DNA from: Bartonella sp. M0177
GTDB taxonomy: Bacteria > Pseudomonadota > Alphaproteobacteria > Rhizobiales > Rhizobiaceae
Length of the DNA: 64,000 nt
Assembly: GCF_016102285.1 (NCBI RefSeq)
Contig: NZ_JACFOY010000001.1
Span: 1,240,001 to 1,304,000 of the forward strand
Direction of reading: 5' to 3'
Positions 17,346 to 28,060 of the stretch are shown here, piece after piece. The position numbers and the translations under genes are program-made. A model generated the notes under the pieces. It saw only the letters and a program-made list of their open reading frames with translations, had not been told where the DNA came from and did not search any database. The number at the start of each line of letters is the position of its first letter. Within the stretch, counting starts at the first letter, position 1.

Positions 17346-18317
17346 TAGCCCGTGAAACACCGACTTTGACGCTATTCAATCTATTACCGCTGGCTTCTGT
17401 TTCCAACGATCTGTTTTTTTCAAAGAATCATTACGCTAAGATTGGACCTCAAGCGGCATTATTGCGGCGACAATAGCACTTTTCTAAACTCTGCATACTC
17501 ATTATCAGTAAGACGATATTTCCCGATCGTAATTGGTCGAATAGGTTTCGAGTCCCGGCCAATGTTTCACTGTTTCTCTTTGTTATCAATGACAGCATTG
17601 AAGGAAGGGGGGGTAATAGCGTTGTTACGGTCGTTGTTAGATGCCGTGTTCTCTGGTAACGCAGGGGAACGAGATCAGGATACTTCGTCATGAATCCTGT
17701 TTCGGAATAGTCTCCTTCGGGCTTCCTTAGATTGATTGCTGCCATGTCATTCAAAGCGTGGGCACAATGCCTTATAAAATGGAACCGTGGCTTGCATGCC
17801 ATTGTGATGATTGGTTTAGCAACGCTCCGTTTGCTATTGCTCAAAATGCCTTTCCAAGTCAGCTTCGATAGTGTCTAGGTCGTTGGGTACAATTTTGAGA
17901 GCGCTAAGCTTGCCTTGTTGTGATGATATTTACCTCAAGAACGTCGCGGCACATGTCAGGATGAACATGATTCTCGTTATACGCCTCAATGAGGGCATTG
18001 GGTATAGGACCAGCCAACACAAATGATTACTTATTAGTGCAACTTTTTAGGGTCCTTTCTAACAGTCCTAAAGTATGCTATCAGGTCGGCGTAGTCTCCG
18101 TGAAGTGTCTCTTGGCTGTCGCGGTGTCAGAAGAATTGTCTGCGCCATAAACTCATTTTATCGGGTCGGCCGAAATTCTGACATGTAAATTGTATTGCTG
18201 GTTAAGTGTGACACAGGGCGTCAGGGGGATTCTTTATCACGCACTCTTCCTGTGTGCCACGTGGTCAGCGTGAAGTGCAACGAATAGAAATAACTTGATG
18301 AAATCAATTGAAAATTT
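17346..18317. other. Decayed stretch between integrase remnant and tRNA-Val
   Basis: About 970 bp. On the minus strand, readable pieces occur near 17690-17459: ENTASNNDRNNAITPP, FNAVIDNKEKQ, a stop, then PIRPITIGKYRLTDNEYAEF and FRKVLLSPQ. This could be the N-terminal part of the integrase or a neighbouring accessory gene; I cannot name it. No duplicate of the tRNA-Val 3' end (a second attachment site) was found by eye. Confidence 0.4.
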
Positions 18318-18393
18318 TGGTAGGCGATGAGAGACTCGAACTCCCGACATCCTCGGTGTAAACGAGGCGCTCTACCAGCTGAGCTAATCGCCC
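18318..18393 (-). tRNA. tRNA-Val (anticodon TAC)
   Basis: A 76-nt cloverleaf on the minus strand with encoded CCA. Acceptor GGGCGAT pairs with ATCGCCT (one G-U), the D arm is AGCTCAGCTGGTAGAGC, the anticodon arm CCTCG-TTTACAC-CGAGG gives anticodon TAC, and the T arm contains GTTCGAGTC. The decayed integrase island begins just beyond its 3' end. Confidence 0.95.
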
Positions 18394-18425
18394 GCCGTTA
18401 CCTTGGTCGGTAACAACTGCAGCTC

Positions 18426-18454
18426 TCTTTAGGCAAAAGTTTTCCTAAACGCAA
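18426..18454 (-). promoter_or_regulatory. Candidate promoter of tRNA-Val
   Basis: On the minus strand TTGCGT (18449-18454) and TAAAGA (18426-18431) are separated by 17 bp, and the tRNA starts 33 nt downstream at 18393. A sigma-70-like element by inspection only. Confidence 0.4.
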
Positions 18455-18565
18455 GAGAAAGATCGCATCCAATTAGTTTTTTTTACCGAAAAAATTAAAA
18501 ATCGCGGTTTTCCGGCATTTTTCGTGAAAAAAACAATTTTTATAAAAAAACTGAACTCTTGTCGC

Positions 18566-18594
18566 TTGACAGATGCAGACGAACACCTTAAACG
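18566..18594 (+). promoter_or_regulatory. Candidate promoter of tRNA-Asp
   Basis: TTGACA (18566-18571), a 17-bp spacer and TAAACG (18589-18594), about 36 nt before the tRNA-Asp 5' end. The -35 box is perfect sigma-70 consensus. Confidence 0.55.
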
Positions 18595-18630
18595 ACCGCA
18601 CACAGTCACAATGACTGAACTGAAAAGTGC

Positions 18631-18707
<77 letters not shown>

Positions 18708-19318
18708 TTTTCAAACAGCTTTTAAAAGCTTGTTTGAATTGGCGTTTTTCCCAAAATATCCAATATTTTCGCAAATCTCCTGATATTTAAAAATTTCTCT
18801 ATATTCCGTCGGGATTCCGTGCAGTTAAATTTTGTTCCTTCGTGCTCTTCAGCGGCATTTTAAAGTTTCATGATAGAATCTGCTCAACCGCCGTCATGCT
18901 CAAAATTTCCTATAAAAAAGGAAAAATGTGTCGTTTTGGCTCAACGATGACGTAAATATCGCCGCTCGCCAAAACGTGACCAGATGAATAAAATGGGAAA
19001 TTTTCGATATTTTATATCGAATAATATACGTAAAAATCATGCCAATACATTGTTTTCTAATTGTTTTTTTGAATAATCAAGAATGTTTTACACATTGTTG
19101 CTTTTTTTAACATGCTCGATTTTTGCACAGCTTGTGATTTTATGATAGCGTTAGCTATTGCGCAGGAGCGTTTGGTGGGGTAACGCTTAGCGCAGATTTG
19201 TCGCACGGCATGCCCTTTAAGCTGCACGGGCGGGATTAACTTATCAACCAGCAAAGTCGTCGATTTGGTCGACGTTGGTTGTGTTAGTTCGGCACCTAAT
19301 TAAAGGCAGAAGTGAACC
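18708..19318. promoter_or_regulatory. Upstream region of the nuo operon
   Basis: About 610 bp without a convincing gene; it must contain the nuo promoter. A perfect inverted repeat CGTCGA-TTTGG-TCGACG (19258-19274) lies about 45 bp before nuoA and could be an operator or leader hairpin. I could not assign a -10/-35 pair with confidence. Confidence 0.4.
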
Positions 19319-19684
19319 ATGGCTGATCTTATTAGTTCTTATTTGCCAGTATTGATTTTTATCATCGTATCGGCGTTGATCGCTGGCGTACTTTTGATAA
19401 TGCCTTACATCGTGGCTTATCGTTCCCCGGATCCGGAAAAATTATCTGCATATGAATGCGGTTTTAACTCATTTGATGATGCACGCATGAAATTCGATAT
19501 CAGATTTTATCTGGTTTCAATTCTATTTATTATTTTCGATCTGGAAGTAGCCTTTCTTTTTCCGTGGGCTGTTTCATTTGACGCAATCGGCTGTTTTGGT
19601 TTTCTATCGATGATGGTGTTTCTTGCTGTGCTGACTGTCGGCTTTATTTATGAATGGAAAAAAGGAGCACTTGAATGGGATTGA
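19319..19684 (+). CDS. nuoA: NADH-quinone oxidoreductase subunit A
   Basis: NuoA (121 aa, typical) is a small membrane subunit of complex I at the junction of the membrane and peripheral arms. Three hydrophobic spans are visible (about residues 8-30, 62-82, 90-110), with the conserved loop [41 protein letters not shown] cut here into its two marks, YECGF and FDIRFYLV. It is first of the nuoA-N operon and its end overlaps nuoB by 10 bp. Confidence 0.97.
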   Translation: MADLISSYLPVLIFIIVSALIAGVLLIMPYIVAYRSPDPEKLSAYECGFNSFDDARMKFDIRFYLVSILFIIFDLEVAFLFPWAVSFDAIGCFGFLSMMVFLAVLTVGFIYEWKKGALEWD

Positions 19685-20256
19685 TTCATGACAATTCGGC
19701 TTTGGTCGCTCCTAAGCCTAAAGGCATAATTGATCCAAATACAGGAAAGCTGATTGGATCTGATGACGAGTTTTTTCAAAATATAAGTGGTGAGCTTTCT
19801 GATAAAGGTTTCTTGGTGACGTCGGTTGATGCACTTGTAACCTGGGCAAGAACCGGCTCGCTTATGTGGATGAGTTTTGGTTTGGCATGTTGTGCAATCG
19901 AATTGATGCAATGTTCCATGCCGCATTATGATAATGAACGGTTTGGCTATGCACCGCGTGCTTCACCGCGTCAGTCCGATGTGATGATGGTTGCTGGCAC
20001 ATTGACGAACAAAATGGCACCTGCGCTGAGAAAAGTTTATGACCAGATGCCGGAACCTCGTTATGTGATTTCGATGGGATCATGCGCAAATGGTGGTGGC
20101 TATTATCATTATTCCTATTCTGTTGTCAGAGGATGTGATCGGATAGTGCCTGTAGATATCTACATTCCGGGCTGCCCGCCAACGGCTGAAGCTTTACTTT
20201 ATGGTGTGCTTCTGTTGCAGAAAAAGATACGTCGCACCGGTTCGATCGAGCGGTGA
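19675..20256 (+). CDS. nuoB: NADH-quinone oxidoreductase subunit B
   Basis: NuoB (193 aa) holds the terminal 4Fe-4S cluster N2 that passes electrons to ubiquinone. The cluster cysteines are visible: tandem Cys in [12 protein letters not shown] near residue 70, [17 protein letters not shown] near 140 and [18 protein letters not shown] near 165. It overlaps nuoA by 10 bp; its stop lies 14 bp before the preferred nuoC ATG. Confidence 0.98.
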   Translation: MGLIHDNSALVAPKPKGIIDPNTGKLIGSDDEFFQNISGELSDKGFLVTSVDALVTWARTGSLMWMSFGLACCAIELMQCSMPHYDNERFGYAPRASPRQSDVMMVAGTLTNKMAPALRKVYDQMPEPRYVISMGSCANGGGYYHYSYSVVRGCDRIVPVDIYIPGCPPTAEALLYGVLLLQKKIRRTGSIER

Positions 20257-20270
20257 GGGGAGAGCAGTTG

Positions 20271-20882
20271 ATGACTACTGAAGCGCTAAAGGAATTGCAA
20301 TCCTATGTTACCGAACGCTTGGAAACGGTGATTGAGGATTCAACTTTCGCCTATAATGAGCTCACGCTCGTATCGAAACTTGACGCGATTGTCGATGTTC
20401 TGTCGTTTTTGAAAGATGATTCACATTGTCAATTTGTTGGTCTGATTGATATATGTGGTGTCGATTATCCGGAACGGGAAAAGCGCTTCGATGTTGTCTA
20501 TCATCTTTTGTCGCCCCGTCACAATCTTCGGATACGTGTGAAGGTTCGTACCGACGAAGATACCCCGGTTCCTTCTGCTTGCAGTATATATCCGGGTGCG
20601 GAATGGTATGAACGCGAGACCTACGATATGTACGGTGTTCTTTTTTCCGGTCATCCGGATTTACGCCGTATTTTGACGGATTACGGCTTTGAAGGTCATC
20701 CATTGCGCAAGGATTTTCCGACTTCTGGGTTTGTCGAATGCCGATATGATAATGAAGTGAAACGGGTTGTTTATGAGCCTGTTGTGCTTCGTCAGGAAAT
20801 GCGTAATTTTGATTTTATGTCTCCATGGGAAGGAACCGAATATGTTCTGCCGGGTGACGAAAAAGCTGGAGGTGCAAAATGA
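20271..20882 (+). CDS. nuoC: NADH-quinone oxidoreductase subunit C
   Basis: NuoC (203 aa), the 30-kDa subunit of the peripheral arm that packs against NuoD. Family marks are [15 protein letters not shown] residues near 80, [20 protein letters not shown], and [41 protein letters not shown] split here as [10 protein letters not shown] and GHPLRKDFP. An in-frame GTG at 20253 overlaps nuoB, but ATG 20271 is better placed after GGGGAGA and matches the family start. It is separate from nuoD, unlike the NuoCD fusion of enterobacteria. Confidence 0.95.
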   Translation: MTTEALKELQSYVTERLETVIEDSTFAYNELTLVSKLDAIVDVLSFLKDDSHCQFVGLIDICGVDYPEREKRFDVVYHLLSPRHNLRIRVKVRTDEDTPVPSACSIYPGAEWYERETYDMYGVLFSGHPDLRRILTDYGFEGHPLRKDFPTSGFVECRYDNEVKRVVYEPVVLRQEMRNFDFMSPWEGTEYVLPGDEKAGGAK

Positions 20883-20999
20883 GTTGCGGTCCAGCCCGTT
20901 TAAAATCGAGCGTTACGAATTCCGGATTTCGTTCATTGCTAAACGTTATGAACGCGCAGATCATTACATTCATACCATTTAGAGACAGAGGAGTTGATC

Positions 21000-22190
21000 G
21001 TGGCTGAGGTCAATGTCCGTAATTTCAATATAAACTTTGGTCCGCAACATCCTGCTGCACACGGTGTTTTGCGTATGGTTCTGGAACTTGACGGCGAGGT
21101 TGTCGAGCGTGTTGATCCGCATATCGGTCTGCTTCACCGCGGCACCGAAAAGCTCATGGAAACGAAGACCTATTTGCAGGCTACCCCTTATCTCGACAGG
21201 TTGGATTATGTTGCCCCGATGAATCAGGAACACGCATTTGTTCTTGCAGTCGAAAAATTGTTGGGATTGGAAGTTCCTAAGCGGGCACAGCTTATTCGAG
21301 TTCTGTTTTCGGAGATTGGTCGTATCCTCAATCATTTGTTGAACATTACGACACAGGCAATGGATGTCGGTGCTCTTACACCGCCGTTGTGGGGATTCGA
21401 ACAACGTGAAAAACTGATGATTTTTTACGAGCGTGCTTGTGGCGCTCGGCTACACGCAAATTATTTCAGACCAGGTGGCGTGCATCAGGATTTACCGGAA
21501 AAGCTGGTAGAAGATATCGGCGAATTTATTGATCCATTTTTGGTTGCACTTGATAAACTTGATGCGCTTGTGACACCGAACCGTATTTTCAAGCAACGCA
21601 ATGTCGACATTGGTGTTGTCAAAATCGAAGATGCATGGATTCGCGGTTTTTCTGGTGTAATGATTCGCGGTGCAGGCGTTCCGTGGGATTTGCGTAAGAG
21701 CCAGCCCTATGAATGCTATGACGAAATGGACTTTGATATACCGATTGGTAAAAACGGTGATTGTTACGATCGTTATCTCATCCGTATGGAAGAGATGCGT
21801 CAATCTGCCAAAATTATGCGTCAATGCGTAGAACGCTTATTGAGTACTGAAAAAAGTGGACCTGTTCTGGCTGTTGACCATAAAGTTACTCCGCCCAGAA
21901 GAGCTGCTATGAAAAGTTCGATGGAATCTCTTATTCATCATTTCAAACTCTATTCGGAAGGGTTTCATGTTCCTGCCGGAGAAGTTTACGCTGCTGTTGA
22001 AGCGCCAAAAGGTGAGTTTGGGGTTTATCTGGTTTCGGAAGGTAAAAATAAGCCTTACCGTGTAAAATTGCGTGCTCCCGGTTATGCACATTTGCAGGCA
22101 ATGGATTTTCTTGCGCGGGGTCATTTGCTGGCTGATGTTACCGCAATACTGGGTTCTATTGATATTGTTTTTGGAGAGGTTGATCGCTGA
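21000..22190 (+). CDS. nuoD: NADH-quinone oxidoreductase subunit D
   Basis: NuoD (396 aa), the 49-kDa subunit that with NuoB forms the quinone-reducing site. Visible are [14 protein letters not shown] near residue 12, [23 protein letters not shown], and the C-terminal [13 protein letters not shown] at 21000 is used as start after GAGGAG, since the family begins [18 protein letters not shown]; an in-frame TTG two codons earlier is less likely. A 117-bp spacer separates it from nuoC, unusually long for this otherwise tight part. Its stop overlaps the nuoE ATG by one base. Confidence 0.97.
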   Translation: MAEVNVRNFNINFGPQHPAAHGVLRMVLELDGEVVERVDPHIGLLHRGTEKLMETKTYLQATPYLDRLDYVAPMNQEHAFVLAVEKLLGLEVPKRAQLIRVLFSEIGRILNHLLNITTQAMDVGALTPPLWGFEQREKLMIFYERACGARLHANYFRPGGVHQDLPEKLVEDIGEFIDPFLVALDKLDALVTPNRIFKQRNVDIGVVKIEDAWIRGFSGVMIRGAGVPWDLRKSQPYECYDEMDFDIPIGKNGDCYDRYLIRMEEMRQSAKIMRQCVERLLSTEKSGPVLAVDHKVTPPRRAAMKSSMESLIHHFKLYSEGFHVPAGEVYAAVEAPKGEFGVYLVSEGKNKPYRVKLRAPGYAHLQAMDFLARGHLLADVTAILGSIDIVFGEVDR

Positions 22191-22849
22191 TGTCTGTGCG
22201 CCGTCTTGCCAATGAAGCCATACAACCCAGCTCGTTTTCCTTTAATAAGGAGAATTTAAAATGGGCAGAAAAGACTATTGCTAAATATCCGGAAGGGCGG
22301 CAAAGATCTGCCGTCATTCCATTGCTTATGCGCGCTCAGGAGCAGGAGGGTTGGGTTACCCGTGCAGCAATAGAATATGTCGCAGACATGCTTTCGATGG
22401 CCTATATCAGGGTGTTGGAAATTGCGACGTTCTATACCCAGTTCCAATTGAAGCCGGTCGGGACAAAAGCCCATGTTCAAGTGTGTGGAACCACTCCTTG
22501 TATGTTGAGGGGTGCGGGGGACCTAATTAAAGTTTGCAAAAACAAAATTAATGAAACGCCATTTGTAACCAATAAGGATGGAACTCTTTCTTGGGAAGAA
22601 GTTGAATGCTTGGGTGCATGTGCAAACGCACCGATGGTTATGATCTTCAAAGATACTTACGAGGATCTAACACCGGAACGTTTGGAAGAAATTATTGACG
22701 CATTCGAAGCAGGTAAGGGTGATACTGTTCCGGTAGGGCCACAAAATGGGCGTAAAACGTCGGAACCGATTACCGGTCTTACGGCATTGCTGGACGGAGA
22801 TCAAAAAACAACCAAGAAGAAGTCTTCCGCCAAGAAGGCAGATGAATGA
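22190..22849 (+). CDS. nuoE: NADH-quinone oxidoreductase subunit E
   Basis: NuoE (219 aa), the 24-kDa subunit with the 2Fe-2S cluster N1a. The four ligands are visible in [13 protein letters not shown] and [14 protein letters not shown]. After the thioredoxin-like domain comes a lysine-rich tail of about 50 residues ([12 protein letters not shown] at the end), as in other alphaproteobacteria. The ATG overlaps the nuoD stop (TGATG), which suggests coupled translation. Confidence 0.96.
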   Translation: MSVRRLANEAIQPSSFSFNKENLKWAEKTIAKYPEGRQRSAVIPLLMRAQEQEGWVTRAAIEYVADMLSMAYIRVLEIATFYTQFQLKPVGTKAHVQVCGTTPCMLRGAGDLIKVCKNKINETPFVTNKDGTLSWEEVECLGACANAPMVMIFKDTYEDLTPERLEEIIDAFEAGKGDTVPVGPQNGRKTSEPITGLTALLDGDQKTTKKKSSAKKADE

Positions 22850-22952
22850 GGTAGTGGTTAAGGTCGGACTGGTTAATCAAGGTTTGAAGGCTTTTGATAA
22901 AGCAGTTTAAAGAAACTGAATAAAGTGTTGAAAACAAAGGAATAGGTGAGAA

Positions 22953-24260
22953 ATGCTGGCAGATAGTGATCGCATCTTCACCAATATATACGGTTTAAAA
23001 GACAAGTCTCTCAAAGGCGCGATGTCTCGCGGTTGTTGGGACGGAACCAAAGCCATTCTCGAGAAGGGCCGTGACTGGATCATCAACGAGATGAAAGCGT
23101 CCGGTTTGCGCGGAAGAGGCGGCGCGGGATTTTCGACCGGTATGAAGTGGTCTTTCATGCCTAAACAGAATGATGGGCGTCCGCATTATCTGGTTGTCAA
23201 CGCTGATGAATCGGAGCCCGGAACTTGTAAAGACCGTGAGATATTACGCCACGATCCTCATACCTTGATCGAAGGATGTGTTATTGCGACTTTTGCTATG
23301 GGGGCGCATACAGCTTTTATCTATGTTCGCGGTGAATATATTCGTGAACGTGAGGCTCTGCAGGCCGCTATTGATGAATGTTACGAAGCTGGCCTTCTCG
23401 GTAAAAAGACAAAACATGGTCATGCATGCGATATTATCGTTCACCATGGTGCAGGCGCATATATTTGCGGTGAAGAGACCGCTCTTTTGGAAAGTCTGGA
23501 AGGTAAAAAAGGTCAACCACGATTAAAGCCGCCTTTCCCTGCTAATATGGGTGTTTATGGTTGCCCAACAACAGTTAACAATGTTGAGTCAATTGCTGTT
23601 TCTCCGACTATTTTGCGGCGTGGGGCATCGTGGTTTTCGTCCATTGGTCGGCCGAATAATGTGGGAACAAAACTGTTTATGTTTTCCGGACACGTTAACA
23701 CACCTTGTGTTGTCGAAGAAAGTCTGGGACTTACCTTTCGGGAATTGATTGAGAAACACGCAGGCGGAATTCGCGGTGGCTGGGATAATCTTCTGGCTGT
23801 TATCCCGGGGGGTGCTTCCTGTCCGGTTGTGCCGGGAGAGAAAATGCCCGATGCGATAATGGACTTTGACGGCATGAAGGCAATCGGTTCTTCATTCGGC
23901 ACAGGTGGTGCAATTGTAATGGATAAATCGACAGATATCATCAAAGCTATTTGGCGTATTTCTGCGTTTTTTAAACATGAAAGTTGCGGACAATGTACGC
24001 CTTGTCGCGAAGGCACCGGCTGGATGATGCGTCTTTTGGGACGTATGGTCGAAGGGCGGGCGCAAAAGCGTGAAATTGATCTTTTGTTTGACGTTTCAAA
24101 GCATGTTGAAGGACATACAATTTGCGCATTGGGGGATGCGGCCGCTTGGCCTGTACAGGCCCTTATCAGAAATTTCCGTCCTGAAATAGAAAAACGTATT
24201 GATGATTATACGCGCAATGCGGTCCAGAGTAAGAATATTGCTTTGGAAGCAGCAGAATAA
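22953..24260 (+). CDS. nuoF: NADH-quinone oxidoreductase subunit F
   Basis: NuoF (435 aa), the 51-kDa subunit that binds NADH and FMN and oxidises NADH. The glycine-rich nucleotide/FMN motif [16 protein letters not shown] is near residue 50, followed by [19 protein letters not shown] near 170 and the 4Fe-4S (N3) motif [14 protein letters not shown] near 345, with the fourth ligand in [13 protein letters not shown]. The ATG follows AGGTGAG. A 103-bp spacer separates it from nuoE. Confidence 0.98.
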   Translation: MLADSDRIFTNIYGLKDKSLKGAMSRGCWDGTKAILEKGRDWIINEMKASGLRGRGGAGFSTGMKWSFMPKQNDGRPHYLVVNADESEPGTCKDREILRHDPHTLIEGCVIATFAMGAHTAFIYVRGEYIREREALQAAIDECYEAGLLGKKTKHGHACDIIVHHGAGAYICGEETALLESLEGKKGQPRLKPPFPANMGVYGCPTTVNNVESIAVSPTILRRGASWFSSIGRPNNVGTKLFMFSGHVNTPCVVEESLGLTFRELIEKHAGGIRGGWDNLLAVIPGGASCPVVPGEKMPDAIMDFDGMKAIGSSFGTGGAIVMDKSTDIIKAIWRISAFFKHESCGQCTPCREGTGWMMRLLGRMVEGRAQKREIDLLFDVSKHVEGHTICALGDAAAWPVQALIRNFRPEIEKRIDDYTRNAVQSKNIALEAAE

Positions 24261-24326
24261 AGACGGCAGTGTTTGAGAATTTAGAGTTTTAAAGGTTAGG
24301 CGGTTTATCCGCGGACTGGAATAACA

Positions 24327-26396
24327 ATGGCGAAGATCAAAATTAACGGAAAAGAGATCGAAGTACCGGATCACTATACGCTTCTTCAGGCTGCCGAGGC
24401 AGCAGGAGCAGAGGTTCCGCGTTTCTGCTTTCATGAGCGGTTATCGATCGCTGGTAACTGCCGCATGTGCCTTGTTGAAGTGAAGGGTGGTCCGCCCAAG
24501 CCGACAGCTTCATGCGCAATGGGTGTGCGCGATTTGCGTCCTGGTCCCAATGGTGAGCCGCCGGAGATGTTTACCAACACTCCGATGGTGAAAAAGGCAC
24601 GTGAAGGGGTGATGGAATTTCTCCTTATCAATCACCCGCTTGACTGTCCGATTTGTGATCAGGGGGGTGAATGCGACCTTCAGGATCAAGCAATGGCTTA
24701 TGGTCACGATTTCTCACGTTATACAGAAGACAAACGTGCTGTCGAAAACAAGTATATCGGGCCATTGGTGAAGACGGTGATGAATCGTTGTATCCATTGT
24801 ACAAGATGTGTGCGCTTTACAACGGAAGTAGCCGGAATATCGGAGCTTGGATTGATTGGACGCGGTGAAGACGCAGAGATTACAACTTATCTTCAGCAAG
24901 CCATGACATCCGAATTGCAAGGCAATGTCATTGACCTTTGCCCTGTTGGAGCTTTGACGTCGAAGCCTTATGCTTTCCACGCTCGTCCGTGGGAATTGAC
25001 AAAGACTGAAACGATCGATGTGATGGATGCGTTGGGGAGTGCCATTCGTGTTGATACACGCGGTCGGGAAGTTATGCGTATCATGCCACGTGTCAACGAC
25101 GATATTAATGAAGAATGGATCTCTGATAAAACGCGTTTTATCTGGGATGGTTTGCGCACCCAAAGACTTGATCGACCATATGTCCGGAAAGAAGGCAAAT
25201 TGGTTGAAGCAAGCTGGGCAGAAGCGTTCGGAGCTATCAAATCGGCGGTAGAATTTGCTTCGGCTGACAAGATCGGCGCTATTGCTGGCGATTTTGCTAC
25301 TGTAGAAGAGATGTATGCGCTTAAACTGTTGCTGAAATCTTTTGGTTCTACTCTAGTGGATTGTCGGCAGGATGGGAGCTTCCCTTCGGCTGAAAACGGG
25401 CGTTCGTCCTATATGTTCAATCCTAAGATTACCGGAATTGAAGAAGCCGATGCACTCTTGATCATTGGTTCAAATCCACGCTTTGAAGCGGCGGTAATGA
25501 ACGCAAGAATTCGCAAACGCGAACGTCAGGGCAATTTCCCGATCGGCGTTATCGGAGATAAGTTGGAACTACGTTATCCTTATACTTATCTCGGTGCAGG
25601 TGCAGATACTCTCGCGCAAGTGGTCAACGGTAAAAACGAATTTTTTGAAGTTTTGAAAAAAGCTGAAAAGCCGTTGATTATTGTAGGGCAGGCCGCTTTG
25701 GTGGGAGAAACTGGTGAAGCCGTGTTGAAGTCGATAGCCAAGCTTTGTGTCGAAGTAGGCGCTCTCTCGGAGACATGGAACGGTTTGGGTGTTCTCCAAA
25801 CGGCAGCTTCGCGTGTAGGCGGGTTGGATATTGGTTTTTCTTCGCAGCTTGGTGCAGAAAACATTGTCAAAAACTCTGATGTATTGTTCCTTCTTGGAGC
25901 TGACGAAATCGATCTTGATAAAAAGAGAGGATTTACTGTCTACATTGGTAGTCATGGAGACAATGGCGCACTGAATGCGGATGTCATTTTGCCAGCATCG
26001 GCCTATACCGAGAAATCCGGTATTTATGTCAATACAGAGGGGCGCGTTCAAATGACTGCACGTGCAGCCTTTGCACCGGGAGAAGCCAAAGAAGATTGGG
26101 CAATTATAAGAGCCTTGTCGGAAGTTTTGGGGCATAAGCTGCCGTTTGATACATTGGCAGAATTGCGCCGTAGCTTGTTTGAAAACTTCCCGCATATGGC
26201 TAATGTAAACGCAATTAAAACCGGGGATATCAAAGACATTGAAAAGCTCGGTTCGCAGACTGCCAAACTTGGCAAGCAAACCTTTTCTTCTTTGATAAAA
26301 GACTTCTATTTGACAAACCCGATTGCCCGTGCGTCGGCTGTAATGGCTGAATGTTCAGCCCTTGCAAAAGCCCGACTGACAGAAGCGGCAGAATGA
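24327..26396 (+). CDS. nuoG: NADH-quinone oxidoreductase subunit G
   Basis: NuoG (689 aa), the largest peripheral subunit with several iron-sulfur clusters. The N-terminal 2Fe-2S domain shows CFHERLSIAGNCRMCLVEV, next the HPLDCPICDQGGECDLQDQ cluster (H-x3-C-x2-C-x5-C) and the 4Fe-4S site NRCIHCTRCVRF near 150, ending at VIDLCPVGALTSKP. The C-terminal half is a molybdopterin-oxidoreductase-like domain without cofactor. The short alphaproteobacterial/mitochondrial type lacks the extra N7-type cysteine cluster of E. coli. Confidence 0.97.
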   Translation: MAKIKINGKEIEVPDHYTLLQAAEAAGAEVPRFCFHERLSIAGNCRMCLVEVKGGPPKPTASCAMGVRDLRPGPNGEPPEMFTNTPMVKKAREGVMEFLLINHPLDCPICDQGGECDLQDQAMAYGHDFSRYTEDKRAVENKYIGPLVKTVMNRCIHCTRCVRFTTEVAGISELGLIGRGEDAEITTYLQQAMTSELQGNVIDLCPVGALTSKPYAFHARPWELTKTETIDVMDALGSAIRVDTRGREVMRIMPRVNDDINEEWISDKTRFIWDGLRTQRLDRPYVRKEGKLVEASWAEAFGAIKSAVEFASADKIGAIAGDFATVEEMYALKLLLKSFGSTLVDCRQDGSFPSAENGRSSYMFNPKITGIEEADALLIIGSNPRFEAAVMNARIRKRERQGNFPIGVIGDKLELRYPYTYLGAGADTLAQVVNGKNEFFEVLKKAEKPLIIVGQAALVGETGEAVLKSIAKLCVEVGALSETWNGLGVLQTAASRVGGLDIGFSSQLGAENIVKNSDVLFLLGADEIDLDKKRGFTVYIGSHGDNGALNADVILPASAYTEKSGIYVNTEGRVQMTARAAFAPGEAKEDWAIIRALSEVLGHKLPFDTLAELRRSLFENFPHMANVNAIKTGDIKDIEKLGSQTAKLGKQTFSSLIKDFYLTNPIARASAVMAECSALAKARLTEAAE

Positions 26397-26420
26397 AGGT
26401 AGAGAGGAAAAATAAAGACG

Positions 26421-27461
26421 ATGGGTGATTTCTTTATGACCTGGCTGCTTCCCCTGCTGATTATCGTCGGCAAAGCGGTACTGCTTTTGGTAGTTTTGTT
26501 GATTATCATCGCATATCTGCTTTATGCCGATAGAAAGATTTGGGCCGCTGTTCAATTGCGGCGTGGGCCAAATGTTGTAGGGCCTTGGGGCTTGTTTCAA
26601 TCTTTTGCGGATTTGATCAAATTCGTTGTTAAAGAACCGATCATACCGGCAGGAGCAAATAAGGGCGTGTTTTTGCTTGCGCCGTTCATTTCTTCTACAT
26701 TGGCGTTATCGGCGTGGGCTGTTGTGCCAGTGAGTGAAGGCTGGGCAGTTGCAAGCATCAATATCGGACTGCTTTATATTCTAGCTATATCTTCACTTGA
26801 AGTTTATGGCGTGATCATGGGGGGATGGGCTTCCAACTCGAAATATCCTTTCTTGGGTGCTTTGCGTTCTACCGCCCAAATGGTCTCTTATGAAGTTTCG
26901 ATAGGCTTTGTTCTGGTAACCGTTATTCTGGTGAGCGGTTCGCTTGACCTGACAACGATTGTTAATGGACAGAAAGCGGGTCTTGGTACAAATATCGGAC
27001 TGCCGTTCAATACATTCCTTGATTGGAATTGGTTGGCACTATTTCCGATGTTTATCATCTTCTTTATTTCTGCCTTAGCTGAAACAAATCGCCCACCGTT
27101 CGATTTGGTAGAAGCTGAATCCGAGCTTGTTGCCGGCCATATGATTGAATATTCTTCAACGCCTTATATGTTGTTTTTCCTTGGGGAATATGTCGCAATC
27201 GTCCTTATGTGCGCACTGACAACCATTTTGTTCATGGGTGGATGGCTACCACCTCTGGATGTCTGGTGGCTTAACTGGGTGCCCGGGATTATCTGGTTTG
27301 TGCTCAAAGTATGCTTTGTTTTCTTCTGGTTTGCCATGGTGAAAGCATTTGTTCCTCGCTACCGCTATGACCAGCTAATGAGATTGGGTTGGAAAGTATT
27401 CCTGCCGATTTCACTCGCAATGGTTGTTATTACGGCAGCTTATTTGAAACTTGTAAGTTGA
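26421..27461 (+). CDS. nuoH: NADH-quinone oxidoreductase subunit H
   Basis: NuoH (346 aa), the membrane subunit that forms part of the quinone cavity and links to the proton-pumping arm. About eight to nine transmembrane spans are visible. Family marks: [24 protein letters not shown] cut as [13 protein letters not shown] near residue 40, [30 protein letters not shown] split as [10 protein letters not shown] near 135, and [19 protein letters not shown] near 215. It follows nuoG by 24 bp with GAGAGGA before the ATG. Confidence 0.98.
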   Translation: MGDFFMTWLLPLLIIVGKAVLLLVVLLIIIAYLLYADRKIWAAVQLRRGPNVVGPWGLFQSFADLIKFVVKEPIIPAGANKGVFLLAPFISSTLALSAWAVVPVSEGWAVASINIGLLYILAISSLEVYGVIMGGWASNSKYPFLGALRSTAQMVSYEVSIGFVLVTVILVSGSLDLTTIVNGQKAGLGTNIGLPFNTFLDWNWLALFPMFIIFFISALAETNRPPFDLVEAESELVAGHMIEYSSTPYMLFFLGEYVAIVLMCALTTILFMGGWLPPLDVWWLNWVPGIIWFVLKVCFVFFWFAMVKAFVPRYRYDQLMRLGWKVFLPISLAMVVITAAYLKLVS

Positions 27462-27472
27462 AGGTGAAGAAT

Positions 27473-27964
27473 ATGTCTGGTCTTTTTAGAGCTGCCAAGT
27501 CACTTCTTCTGATAGAGTTCTGGAGTGCATTTTGGCTGTCCATGCGCCAGTTTGTTGCTCCGAAACCGACGATCAACTATCCTTATGAGAAGGGAGTTGT
27601 CTCTCCCCGCTTTCGTGGTGAACACGCATTGCGCCGTTATCCGAATGGCGAAGAACGTTGTATTGCATGTAAATTATGCGAGGCGATTTGTCCGGCACAA
27701 GCTATTACCATCGAAGCAGGACCTCGTCGTAATGACGGCACCCGTCGCACGGTTCGTTACGACATAGATATGGTTAAATGTATTTATTGTGGCTTTTGTC
27801 AGGAAGCCTGTCCGGTTGAAGCAATTGTTGAAGGTCCGAACTTCGAGTTTGCTACCGAAACACGGGAGGAACTTTATTATGACAAAGAAAAACTGCTTTC
27901 GAACGGAGACCGTTGGGAACGTGAAATAGCGCGGAATATTGCTATGGACGCACCTTATCGGTGA
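27473..27964 (+). CDS. nuoI: NADH-quinone oxidoreductase subunit I
   Basis: NuoI (163 aa), the ferredoxin-like subunit carrying clusters N6a and N6b. Both C-x2-C-x2-C-x3-CP motifs are present: [15 protein letters not shown] near residue 60 and [15 protein letters not shown] near 100. The frame stays open upstream into nuoH, but the ATG at 27473 ([11 protein letters not shown]) after AAGGTGAAG gives the family start 12 bp past the nuoH stop. Confidence 0.98.
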   Translation: MSGLFRAAKSLLLIEFWSAFWLSMRQFVAPKPTINYPYEKGVVSPRFRGEHALRRYPNGEERCIACKLCEAICPAQAITIEAGPRRNDGTRRTVRYDIDMVKCIYCGFCQEACPVEAIVEGPNFEFATETREELYYDKEKLLSNGDRWEREIARNIAMDAPYR

Positions 27965-28060
27965 GTTTGGAGAAATCGTGTGATCGCGTTTATCGACGCG
28001 ATTTAAGATAAATCGGCGTAATTTTTTGCGTCATCTTTTGGTTTAACTTAGGGGAAACCA

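Noticed and set aside
17535-17565. tRNA-like T-arm (GGTTTCGAGTCCCGG) as possible attachment site
   Set aside because: It does not fold as a T stem and does not match the 3' ends of the tRNA-Val or tRNA-Asp genes nearby; chance resemblance.
22842-22910. 22-codon frame overlapping the nuoE stop
   Set aside because: Too short, no independent ribosome-binding site and no recognisable content; treated as nuoE-nuoF spacer.
23555-24016. Long minus-strand frame inside nuoF
   Set aside because: Antisense of a strongly conserved gene, with no ribosome-binding site and no protein-like motifs.
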